Positions 1 to 5,373 of a stretch of 5,588 nucleotides of DNA are shown here, one piece after another. Where the stretch lies: positions 1 to 5,588 of the forward strand of contig DAHXMR010000061.1 of NCBI GenBank assembly GCA_027371655.1, written 5' to 3'. How positions within the stretch are numbered: position 1 is the first letter of the stretch; each line of letters opens with the position of its first letter. The notes under the pieces were generated by a model. It ran no database searches, had not been told where the DNA came from, and was given only the letters and a program-made list of their open reading frames with translations. The stretch is from Microcaldota archaeon (lineage in GTDB: Archaea; Micrarchaeota; Micrarchaeia; Norongarragalinales; CAINOH01). The position numbers were made by a program, and so were the translations under genes.

Positions 1-51
1 AAACAACTCTTTTGAACGTAAACCGGACGCAATGATTTTCCCGAAAAAACG

Positions 52-89
52 CAAAACCAGGCCTGCCCCCAAAGGGCGACAAGGTTTTG
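52..89. repeat. Inverted repeat with inner hairpin
   Basis: CAAAACC (52-58) pairs with GGTTTTG (83-89). Inside it GCCC (65-68) can pair with GGGC (74-77). A further small hairpin, CTGCC-AAA-GGCAG, sits at 135-147, so three hairpins plus the 104-123 stem occupy this stretch. They may be part of a 3' untranslated end or of a structured RNA whose remainder is outside the window. I see no tRNA, C/D-box or CRISPR pattern here. Confidence 0.3.
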
Positions 90-96
90 GTTTCCT

Positions 97-123
97 AAAA
101 ATCCAAGGCAACGATTTGCCTTG
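97..123 (-). terminator. Hairpin plus T-run, candidate terminator of the 415-aa gene
   Basis: A perfect 8-bp stem (CAAGGCAA at 104-111, TTGCCTTG at 116-123) closes a 4-base loop. Read on the minus strand, it is followed after two bases by TTTTT (101-97). It lies 68 bases beyond the stop codon of the minus-strand gene ending at 192. Archaea mainly terminate at oligo-T tracts and a hairpin is not required, so the T-run may be the working part. The position and orientation suit that gene. No other gene is visible on either side up to the window edge. Confidence 0.55.
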
Positions 124-191
124 AAAATTCCCTCCTGCCAAAGGCAGTGAAGAACGGGAAAACAAGCAGCTATTACAATGACGACAAGGGT

Positions 192-1439
192 TTATATCTT
201 TTTCTTTCCGCCCTTTTCCGCGCCATCGAGGCGGCTCCATATTTGGTGGAACGTCGCACGCTGCGGGCCCATCTGCCCCCGCATTACGCGGTTGTCCGCG
301 AACGGGGACAGGGGGTTTTCGCGGTAGTGTTCGAATGTTTCAATGGCCGCGCGGTCGTGTGTGCTAAGTTCTTGCCCTCCGGCCTTCCTTTCAAGCGCGG
401 TGATTATCGTGTCCTGCAATGCGGGGTCGTAATGGAAGCTGCGTTCGACTTCCTTGCGCGTTTCCCCCGGGACCTCGCCGCGTTTTTCGGGGGGCTTGAT
501 TCCGCGCATGCCCTGGTGCAGGCGGCCCTGCGAGCGGCTGTACGCCTTCGCGTGGATTGCGTCGGCGATGACGTTGACGTTCCACCTGAGTTTCGCCAGG
601 TTTTCGCCCCGCGCTGCCTTGAGGGCCCTTGCAAGGGGAGCGTGATATTTTGAAACGCCTTCCGCGTTGACAAACGGCAGGCTGCCCGATTTCGATTGCA
701 GGAACGCCCACTGCACTTGGCTCAAATGCGGGTTTCCGCGCTCGTCGAATTCCGGCTGCGCCTCAAGCGCGGTTTTTTCGGTTTGCTTTTGTTTTTCGAA
801 CGCGCCCCTCAGGCTTTGGAACGCGGCAATCGCCCCATGCGCAAGGGGCAGGGGCTGCAAGCCCTTGTGCGCATCCTTCAGCCTGCGGAACGCCTCCAAA
901 ACGTCGGCGTAGCGGTTTTGGTTTATGTACTTTTTTTCCAAAAGGTGGTTTGCCGCGTCGAGGGCGCTGTCCTCCTTGATTGCCTTGAGGCGGCCGAACG
1001 TTCCGCGCAAGCTGCTTTTGCGCGTGTCAACGACAACGCCGAAAAGGCCCGACACGCCCTGGTTGAGCATCGAGGTGCTGACGCCTTCGCGCCTTTTTCC
1101 AAGCAATCCGCCCAAGCCCAGCGCGGCATGCCCTTGGCCTGCAAGTTTATTCAAATGCCCTTGGCGTGCGGCGGTCGAGTCCCGCGAGATTTCCACGTTC
1201 GTCTTTTTCGCGGCAACCGCGGCACTGCTTGCCTTTTTCGCAACAGCGTCGGACTCCTCGGCGAACTCGCGCTTGAACGCGCCGACGATTTGCCCGATTT
1301 CCTCCGCGCTTGCGCCGCTGCGCTTGATGAGCCGGATGGCGTTAATCGCCTTTTGCGAGCGGTTCTTGGTCACAAGCCCGGCTTCGTGAAGCTGCCTGAA
1401 AATGGGGCCGGTCTTGGACGCAACGCCCGATTTTGCCAT
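192..1439 (-). CDS. Hypothetical basic protein, 415 aa, cysteine-free
   Basis: I do not recognise this protein. It is 415 residues, rich in Ala, Lys, Arg and Gln, and has no cysteine. It shows no signal peptide and no convincing membrane segment, so it is probably cytoplasmic. Residues 1-65 look mostly helical and somewhat like a small helix-turn-helix or protein-binding module (LHEAGLVTKNRSQKAINAIR). Residues 60-80 are a charged Ala/Lys stretch. Residues 100-150 are glycine-rich (GLGGLLGKRR, GVSGLFGVVV). From 155 onward the chain is again helical and basic, with several histidines, ending in GGKKKI. ATG at 1439 is preferred over the in-frame ATG at 1445 because the TATA box at 1463-1471 predicts transcription starting at about 1440-1441. 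A 250-residue open frame on the opposite strand is a codon-bias shadow. The residue composition and the well-placed promoter support this strand. The gene stands alone, with a terminator candidate downstream. Confidence 0.8.
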   Translation of the reverse strand: MAKSGVASKTGPIFRQLHEAGLVTKNRSQKAINAIRLIKRSGASAEEIGQIVGAFKREFAEESDAVAKKASSAAVAAKKTNVEISRDSTAARQGHLNKLAGQGHAALGLGGLLGKRREGVSTSMLNQGVSGLFGVVVDTRKSSLRGTFGRLKAIKEDSALDAANHLLEKKYINQNRYADVLEAFRRLKDAHKGLQPLPLAHGAIAAFQSLRGAFEKQKQTEKTALEAQPEFDERGNPHLSQVQWAFLQSKSGSLPFVNAEGVSKYHAPLARALKAARGENLAKLRWNVNVIADAIHAKAYSRSQGRLHQGMRGIKPPEKRGEVPGETRKEVERSFHYDPALQDTIITALERKAGGQELSTHDRAAIETFEHYRENPLSPFADNRVMRGQMGPQRATFHQIWSRLDGAEKGGKKKI

Positions 1440-1462
1440 AATCAATGATTGCGCGGATTCGG

Positions 1463-1471
1463 CTATTTATA
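1463..1471 (-). promoter_or_regulatory. TATA box of the 415-aa gene
   Basis: On the minus strand the sequence is TATAAATAG, a near-perfect archaeal TATA box, preceded by a purine-rich GCGGAG that could serve as the TFB-recognition element. Its centre lies about 26-27 bases from 1440-1441, the usual archaeal spacing to the transcription start. This predicts a leader of zero to two bases before ATG 1439. No SD motif precedes that ATG, which agrees with a leaderless mRNA. Confidence 0.7.
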
Positions 1472-1559
1472 CTCCGCGCAGGGGGACGGCAAGAGCGGCG
1501 GGCAAAGCAGAAAGCGCTCTGCGGCAACGCAAGGAGGGTATGCCTGCGGCTGGGCGGAT

Positions 1560-1570
1560 AAAAAACAAAA
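1560..1570 (-). terminator. Oligo-T tract after the lipoprotein gene
   Basis: On the minus strand the sequence TTTTGTTTTTTA begins 13 bases past the lipoprotein stop codon. Uninterrupted T-runs of this size are the main archaeal termination signal. It separates the lipoprotein gene from the promoter of the next gene on the same strand. No strong stem lies directly before it. Confidence 0.5.
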
Positions 1571-1583
1571 CTGGAAAACGGCG

Positions 1584-2693
1584 TTAAACGGTAAAATACA
1601 AGTCGTTCTCGCAGTTAGCCTTTAGTTGTTGGTTTTCAATTAAATTGCAGGTGGGTTGTCGAGTTTCTCGCTGTTGACCAGATGCATAAGTGCCTATGCA
1701 AATATCTCTAGTAGATAGGGGGTCCCTGAAGCCCGTTGCATTATACTGCACGTTAGTCATTTTGTTACATTCGTTTTCATTTAGGTTTTTCAGAGCGACT
1801 ACGCCATAACATAGTCCGCGGTAATATTCGTCGTAAATTTCCTCGCATACCGCCGCGTTATTTTGAGTTTGTACGTATGAGATATACCTTCCGCGATAGC
1901 ATGTGTCCAACTGGCTTTTCAGCTCCGTCTGAGTGAGGTCCAGCCGATATACAAAGTTGCACTGATCGTTTTTGAGTTTGTTAAGCGCAGCTAGCCTTGC
2001 GGTGTAGGTTTTGTTCAGAAGGTCTATGAAGTCATCATATATTTTGCGCAATTGTTCTGTGGTTAGGCTCGGCGCAGTTTCGTTTATAGTTCCTGCAACT
2101 TTCCACTCGTTTTCTACCCGTACGATTGCGTAAGTAGTATTTAGATAACTGATTCGGGCGTAGGGATCTTTCTCTTCGCTTTCAACAAAAATAGTCGCGT
2201 GCTCTAATGTCGGGCCCAGTTTACCAATGTTAACTATCTGGATGGTTTTTGAACTTGCAGCGAAAGCAACTTCTTTTTCGAAGCTAGTTTTTGCATCATC
2301 GCAGTCTTTTTGTTTTAAAAGTGCTTGGCAATCGGAAATATAATTTGTTATGAAATTTTGATAGAGTTTTTTTATCCGTTTGATAGCGGAGAGTAGTTCG
2401 TCTACGTTTTTTGACTGTTCGTCGGTCACATAATCTTTGCTTTTTTCCAATCCTGCTATGTTTTCGTCTAAGTTACTCGCAGAGTGTGCTATTACAAAAA
2501 GCCTTACCGTTTCTTCAGCGCTAATTGCAGGAGCCGTGGGGGCTGGACTCGAAGTGGGGGTAGGCGCGGGGGTTACGGTAACATATACTATTTGAGGCGT
2601 CGGGGTTAGTTGTGTTGGTTCTTGGGTTTGAACGCAGCCTAAGAAAATGAAGGATATAAGGAGCGCCAAAACAATGCTTGTTTTTTGTTCCAT
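1584..2693 (-). CDS. Predicted cell-surface lipoprotein, cysteine-pair rich
   Basis: A 369-residue predicted exported protein. Residues 1-20 form a signal peptide: Lys at position 4, a hydrophobic core, then FLGC with Cys20 as likely lipid-attachment residue. The -3/-2 residues F-L are not the strict lipobox. Residues 21-56 are a Pro/Thr/Ser linker (TPTP, TPAPTPTSSP), common in archaeal surface proteins. Residues 57-203 look like an alpha+beta domain ending in VENEWKVAG, which recalls NTF2-like lipoprotein domains, but that is only a resemblance. Residues 212-369 are helical, and most of the cysteines fall there. After Cys20 ten cysteines remain: 122, 131, 245, 265, 283, 295, 309, 332, 349 and 361. 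Four N-x-T sequons (185, 204, 227, 318) would allow N-glycosylation outside the cell. The frame stays open upstream into L11, but ATG 2693 is chosen because the signal peptide begins there. It lies 95 bases after L11 and has lower GC than its neighbours. Substrate and role are unknown. Confidence 0.85.
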   Translation of the reverse strand: MEQKTSIVLALLISFIFLGCVQTQEPTQLTPTPQIVYVTVTPAPTPTSSPAPTAPAISAEETVRLFVIAHSASNLDENIAGLEKSKDYVTDEQSKNVDELLSAIKRIKKLYQNFITNYISDCQALLKQKDCDDAKTSFEKEVAFAASSKTIQIVNIGKLGPTLEHATIFVESEEKDPYARISYLNTTYAIVRVENEWKVAGTINETAPSLTTEQLRKIYDDFIDLLNKTYTARLAALNKLKNDQCNFVYRLDLTQTELKSQLDTCYRGRYISYVQTQNNAAVCEEIYDEYYRGLCYGVVALKNLNENECNKMTNVQYNATGFRDPLSTRDICIGTYASGQQRETRQPTCNLIENQQLKANCENDLYFTV

Positions 2694-2723
2694 TGTGTTC
2701 AGTATACCTAAATCTGCAATCCC

Positions 2724-2729
2724 TTTAAT
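2724..2729 (-). promoter_or_regulatory. Weak TATA-like site before the lipoprotein gene
   Basis: ATTAAA on the minus strand, preceded by an A-rich stretch (CCAAAAACG), has its centre about 26 bases from position 2700. Transcription from there would give a 7-base leader before ATG 2693. The match to consensus is modest. Read-through from L11 is the alternative. No clear SD precedes the ATG, which slightly favours a short-leader promoter of its own. Confidence 0.3.
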
Positions 2730-2741
2730 CGTTTTTGGCGA

Positions 2742-2786
2742 GCCTATGCTAGGCAGATTATTACCTCTGGCGTACTGTTTTGCCAG
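2742..2786. repeat. Two small inverted repeats between L11 and the lipoprotein gene
   Basis: GCCTA (2742-2746) and TAGGC (2750-2754) flank a 3-base loop. CTGGC (2767-2771) and GCCAG (2782-2786) flank a 10-base loop directly after the L11 stop codon. Neither is followed by a T-run on the minus strand, so they are poor terminators. They could be processing sites or chance. Confidence 0.25.
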
Positions 2787-2788
2787 CC

Positions 2789-3283
2789 TTATCCCTTGAG
2801 TTGCGAGTCGTATTTTCCTGCCGTGATTTCCTTCATCGTTTCCTTGGCGGGCTTTCCTTCGACGTTGACTCCCAATGACACGCAGGTGCCGACCACTTGC
2901 TTGACCTTGGCTTTCAAAGTCTTCGCGGAAGTGGAGCCGTCCTTCATTTTGGCGACTTTCACGGCCTGTGCGATCGTTATGTTGCCGATGGGCTTTTTCC
3001 CCTTCACCCCGGCCTCTTCCTTGACGGGCGCGGAAATTCCGCATTCCTTCTTCAAGAGCGCGGAAGTGGGCGGAGTGCCGACCTCTATTTCAAAGGTCTT
3101 CGCGGACTTGTCAACGTGCACCTTCACGGGCACCTGCATTCCCACGAATTCCCTGGTCTTCTCGTTTATGCCCGCGATTACTTGCGCGATGTTTATTCCC
3201 GTGGGCGCAAGCGAGGGGCCCAAAGGCGGGCCGGCGTTCGCCTTTCCGCCTTCGACCAATGCCGGAATAGTAAGTTTTGCCAT
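2789..3283 (-). CDS. rpl11: Large-subunit ribosomal protein L11 (uL11)
   Basis: A 164-residue protein of the archaeal/eukaryal L11 length class. It binds the GTPase-associated region of 23S rRNA and, with the stalk proteins, helps recruit elongation factors to the ribosome. The N-terminal domain starts AKLTIPALVEGGKANAGPP and continues through PLGPSLAPTGINI (about residues 19-32), the Gly/Pro-rich hallmark of the family. The C-terminal RNA-binding domain covers about residues 80-155, with the conserved helical segment around LKAKVKQVVGTCVSLGV. ATG 3283 is preceded by an SD, AGGTGG, and gives the standard N-terminus. It follows spt5 by 44 bases and is the last recognisable member of the operon. 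L1 and L10, which often follow L11 in archaea, are not found here. High-GC codon use agrees with spt5 and ftsZ. Confidence 0.97.
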   Translation of the reverse strand: MAKLTIPALVEGGKANAGPPLGPSLAPTGINIAQVIAGINEKTREFVGMQVPVKVHVDKSAKTFEIEVGTPPTSALLKKECGISAPVKEEAGVKGKKPIGNITIAQAVKVAKMKDGSTSAKTLKAKVKQVVGTCVSLGVNVEGKPAKETMKEITAGKYDSQLKG

Positions 3284-3293
3284 TTGCTACAAA

Positions 3294-3299
3294 CCACCT
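3294..3299 (-). promoter_or_regulatory. Shine-Dalgarno site of rpl11
   Basis: AGGTGG on the minus strand, 10 bases before ATG 3283, pairs with the archaeal 16S rRNA 3' end (ATCACCTCC type). It fixes this ATG as the start over an out-of-frame ATG at 3308 lying upstream. Confidence 0.7.
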
Positions 3300-3327
3300 T
3301 TTTTTCAAACATTTTTTTGCATTTCAA

Positions 3328-3762
3328 TTAACGCGGCATCAGCTTGATGGCGTTTATCTTGATTGTGACGGGGATTGGCACCGCGATTTCCACGAGTTCC
3401 ACGGTGATCTTGTCCTTTTCCTGCTCGATTCTCACGACCTTGGCGCGCTCGCCCTTGAACGGGCCGCTTGTGATTTCCACCAAGTCGCCCTTGTTGAGCA
3501 CGACTTCCACCGGCTTGCTCTCCAGCATCTGGGAAATGTCCTCGATTTTCATCGTGCTCTTGAGCATGCCCTTGACGTGCGGCACGTTCATTATCACGCG
3601 CTTGGCCTCCGCCTCATTCGGCGCCTCGGCGATAATGTAGCCCTTCAAGTGCGTGCTCATCATCAGCGCGTCGATGGGAAGCTTGAGTTTCTTGATTTTT
3701 TCGTACAACAAGTCGGCGACTATGCTTTCCTGGCCGCTTGTCACCCTGTAAGCGAAGAACAT
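3328..3762 (-). CDS. spt5: Transcription elongation factor Spt5 (NusG family)
   Basis: A 144-residue protein of the usual archaeal Spt5 length, having one NGN domain and one KOW domain. The NGN domain (about residues 1-82, starting MFFAYRVTSGQE) contains the segments GYIIAEAP and VPHVKGML. It normally binds the RNA polymerase clamp together with Spt4 (not in this window) and keeps elongation processive. The KOW domain (about 88-125) shows the motif KGDLVEITSGPFKGERAKV. The family is universal; bacterial NusG is the counterpart. ATG 3762 has a strong SD eight bases upstream. It lies between secE and rpl11, as in many archaea and as secE-nusG-rplK in bacteria, with gaps of 37 and 44 bases that suggest co-transcription. 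Confidence 0.97.
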   Translation of the reverse strand: MFFAYRVTSGQESIVADLLYEKIKKLKLPIDALMMSTHLKGYIIAEAPNEAEAKRVIMNVPHVKGMLKSTMKIEDISQMLESKPVEVVLNKGDLVEITSGPFKGERAKVVRIEQEKDKITVELVEIAVPIPVTIKINAIKLMPR

Positions 3763-3770
3763 TTTCCAAA

Positions 3771-3778
3771 TCCACCTC
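3771..3778 (-). promoter_or_regulatory. Shine-Dalgarno site of spt5
   Basis: GAGGTGGA on the minus strand, eight bases before ATG 3762. This is the best ribosome-binding site in the window and a close match to the archaeal GGAGGTGAT consensus. Confidence 0.75.
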
Positions 3779-3799
3779 GAAAAAAGCGTTTAAAAATAC

Positions 3800-3979
3800 T
3801 TACGAGCCAAGCAGGCGCGAAATCGCCGCGATGGCAAACCCGATGAGGCCGATAAGCGCCATGCCAAGCGCCGTGCTCTTCGCGATGAGCTCGAACTCGC
3901 TTTGCTTGGGCATGTGCGTCACGTTAATCACGCGCTCGCTCTGCCGGATAAAATCCTCGATTTCAGCTTTCACGTTCAT
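3800..3979 (-). CDS. secE: Preprotein translocase subunit SecE (Sec61 gamma)
   Basis: A 59-residue protein; translated by hand it begins MNVKAEIEDFIRQSERVINV. It has the archaeal SecE design: an amphipathic N-terminal helix (about residues 3-20), the conserved linker VINVTHMPKQSEFE, and one membrane span (about 36-53, with GMALIGLIGFAIAAI), ending in RLLGS. SecE clamps the SecY channel in the cytoplasmic membrane; SecY itself is not in the window. The match to the archaeal pattern of a V-T-x-x-P-x-x-x-E-F segment followed by a Gly-rich span, plus its position directly before spt5, makes the call firm. Only a weak SD (AAGGAACGGG region) precedes ATG 3979. It follows ftsZ by 58 bases. Confidence 0.93.
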   Translation of the reverse strand: MNVKAEIEDFIRQSERVINVTHMPKQSEFELIAKSTALGMALIGLIGFAIAAISRLLGS

Positions 3980-4009
3980 TTCCCAAAACCCGTTCCTTTT
4001 TTCAAAAAC

Positions 4010-4019
4010 CGATTAATCG
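4010..4019. repeat. 10-bp palindrome between ftsZ and secE
   Basis: CGATTAATCG is a perfect palindrome in the 58-base gap between ftsZ and secE. On the minus strand it is followed by GTTTTTG. It could be a regulator site or help partial termination at the T-run. As RNA it would make only a 3-bp stem, so hairpin-type termination is unlikely. Confidence 0.3.
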
Positions 4020-4037
4020 AATAAAACAAACGAAATT

Positions 4038-5168
4038 CTAGATGAAGTCCAAATCTATGTCGCCCTCGGGGGCCTCGGCTTCCGCGCCGCCCGCGCTTGT
4101 GCTTTTCTTTTCCACCTTCTCGCTTATGCCGCTTAGCACCGCGAGAACGCGGACCCCGCGGTTTTTCAGCGAGTCGTCGATGGTCGCGCCCCAGATAATG
4201 TGCGCGTCCTTGGCGATGCGCTGGCTTATCGCGTTTATCGCGCTCTCCGCCTCGCCCAACGTGAGGTCGTTTCCGCCGGTGATGTTGATGAGCGCCTTGT
4301 TCGCCGTGCCAACGTCCAAATCCAAAAACGGCGAGGACAGCGCCTTTTCCGCCGCCTCGGTGACGCGGTCGGGCTTGTCCGAGCCCTCCACTTCGCCAAG
4401 GCCGATCATCGCCATTCCCGCCTTTTCAAGAATCGTCCTGATGTCCGCAAAGTCGAGGTTCACAAGCCCCGGCTTCGTCACAAGCTCCGTAATCCCCTTG
4501 ACCGCGTTCGCAAGAACAGAGTCCGCGGCCTTGAACGCCGCGTTCAGCGGAAGGTCGGGCACTATTTCAAGCAGCCTGTCGTTCGGAATCGCGATGGTAG
4601 TGTCCGCCTCGCGCTTGAGCTTCTCAATCCCAACATATGCGTTTTGCCTGCGCTTTGCGCCCTCCGAGTAAAAAGGAGTCGTCACAACGCCGATGCACAA
4701 TGCACCCGCTTCCTTTGCGGCCTTGGCAATCAAATGCGCGCTTCCAGTGCCGGTGCCCCCGCCCATTCCGCAGGTCACAAACACCAAGTCGCTTCCCGCG
4801 ACGAGGGATTTGATTTCCTCGAAGCTCTCCTGCGCAGCGGCCTCGCCTATTTCCGGGTTGCTGCCCGCGCCCAACCCCTTGGTTTTCTTTTTTCCAAGCA
4901 CGAGCTTCTTGTCTGCCTTGATTTTAAGCAAATGCTGCGCGTCCGTGTTCATTGCCACAAGCCGCGCGCCGGTGATGCCGATTTCCTGAATCCTGTTAAG
5001 CGTGTTGCATCCGGAGCCCCCCGCGCCTATGACCATTATCTTTGGAAGGCTTTCCTGCAAAAGCGCGGAAATTTCCCTGTCCTCGTCCGAAACGGATTCG
5101 GGGGGGACGTAGCTCGGCCTGGCCGCGGGCTCGCGCTTGTTGCTGCCGAACATTTCCTCGAACGCCAT
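4038..5168 (-). CDS. ftsZ: Cell division GTPase FtsZ
   Basis: A 376-residue tubulin-family GTPase that polymerises into the mid-cell division ring. The GTP-binding part shows GAGGSGCNT (residues 48-56), NTDAQHL (74-80) and the tubulin signature GGGTGTGSA (136-144). The catalytic T7 loop NLDFADI (237-243) keeps the aspartates needed for hydrolysis by the neighbouring subunit. The second domain runs to about residue 349 (GVRVLAVLSGISE). An acidic, Ala/Gly-rich tail follows and ends in GDIDLDFI, probably the docking peptide for partner proteins. I chose ATG 5168 (MAFEEMFGSN). The frame stays open to TTG 5237, but that 23-residue extension looks unlike a conserved FtsZ N-terminus. No strong SD is seen. 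The position before secE-spt5 matches what I recall for euryarchaeal ftsZ1; a second paralog, if any, is outside the window. It is the first gene of the operon, divergent from the eIF2B-like gene. Confidence 0.97.
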   Translation of the reverse strand: MAFEEMFGSNKREPAARPSYVPPESVSDEDREISALLQESLPKIMVIGAGGSGCNTLNRIQEIGITGARLVAMNTDAQHLLKIKADKKLVLGKKKTKGLGAGSNPEIGEAAAQESFEEIKSLVAGSDLVFVTCGMGGGTGTGSAHLIAKAAKEAGALCIGVVTTPFYSEGAKRRQNAYVGIEKLKREADTTIAIPNDRLLEIVPDLPLNAAFKAADSVLANAVKGITELVTKPGLVNLDFADIRTILEKAGMAMIGLGEVEGSDKPDRVTEAAEKALSSPFLDLDVGTANKALINITGGNDLTLGEAESAINAISQRIAKDAHIIWGATIDDSLKNRGVRVLAVLSGISEKVEKKSTSAGGAEAEAPEGDIDLDFI

Positions 5169-5275
5169 TTTCAACAAAACCCCGTGAACAACGATTTCCC
5201 TTCCCTGAATTGCGCGACTGCTGAACGAAAAAAACAAACCGCTCCCTTGGCGCGCAAGATTAAGGAATTAGCAAC

Positions 5276-5284
5276 TTTTTAAAT
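5276..5284 (-). promoter_or_regulatory. Candidate TATA box of the ftsZ operon
   Basis: On the minus strand the sequence is ATTTAAAAA, preceded by GGCGC. Transcription would start near 5253, giving a leader of about 85 bases before ATG 5168, or about 16 before the alternative TTG 5237. Because the stretch is nearly symmetric (TTTTTAAAT on the plus strand), it could also serve the divergent gene. Confidence 0.4.
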
Positions 5285-5285
5285 G

Positions 5286-5312
5286 CGCCTTACTGCTTAA
5301 AGAGTTAAGGCG
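5286..5312. repeat. 7-bp inverted repeat in the divergent promoter region
   Basis: CGCCTTA (5286-5292) and TAAGGCG (5306-5312) are perfect inverted copies separated by 13 bases. The dyad lies right next to the TATA-like sequence at 5276-5284 and before the candidate plus-strand TATA at 5322. That is where a dimeric regulator controlling both genes could bind. An inner CTTAA/TTAAG pair overlaps the arms. It might be chance. Confidence 0.4.
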
Positions 5313-5321
5313 GCAAAACCC

Positions 5322-5329
5322 TTTATTGC
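5322..5329 (+). promoter_or_regulatory. Weak TATA-like site for the eIF2B-like gene
   Basis: TTTATTGC on the plus strand would place transcription near 5352 and give a leader of about 20 bases before ATG 5374. The match is partial. The symmetric TTTTTAAAT at 5276-5284 is the other candidate and would give a leader of about 70 bases. Confidence 0.25.
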
Positions 5330-5373
5330 TTTCCATTGGGGGCAAATCAGCCCAACGCGGCAGGGAAAATGAA

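Noticed and set aside
147..653. 168-residue plus-strand open frame
   Set aside because: It overlaps the 3' part of the 415-aa gene, has no SD, and begins in the hairpin-rich non-coding stretch.
696..1448. 250-residue plus-strand open frame opposite the 415-aa gene
   Set aside because: It has no promoter or SD in the right place and a shadow-like composition. The minus frame is longer and has a strong TATA box.
1507..1522. Hairpin GCAGA/TCTGC as a terminator
   Set aside because: The stem is only 5 bp and no T-run follows on either strand.
1540..1587. 15-codon plus-strand reading frame after GGAGGG
   Set aside because: The GGAGG lies only two bases before the ATG, too close for initiation. 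The frame is tiny and overlaps the lipoprotein terminator region.
2694..3044. 117-residue N-terminal extension of the lipoprotein frame
   Set aside because: Most of it is an out-of-frame reading of the L11 gene, rich in Arg and Gly. The signal peptide starts at ATG 2693.
5169..5237. FtsZ start at TTG 5237 with a 23-residue extension
   Set aside because: The extension (FFSFSSRAIQGREIVV) resembles no FtsZ N-terminus. It remains possible because the predicted transcription start lies just upstream.
4200..5282. 360-residue open frame on the plus strand across ftsZ
   Set aside because: It lies antisense to a certain ftsZ gene. Its Arg/His/Val-rich composition is typical of a shadow frame in GC-rich coding DNA.
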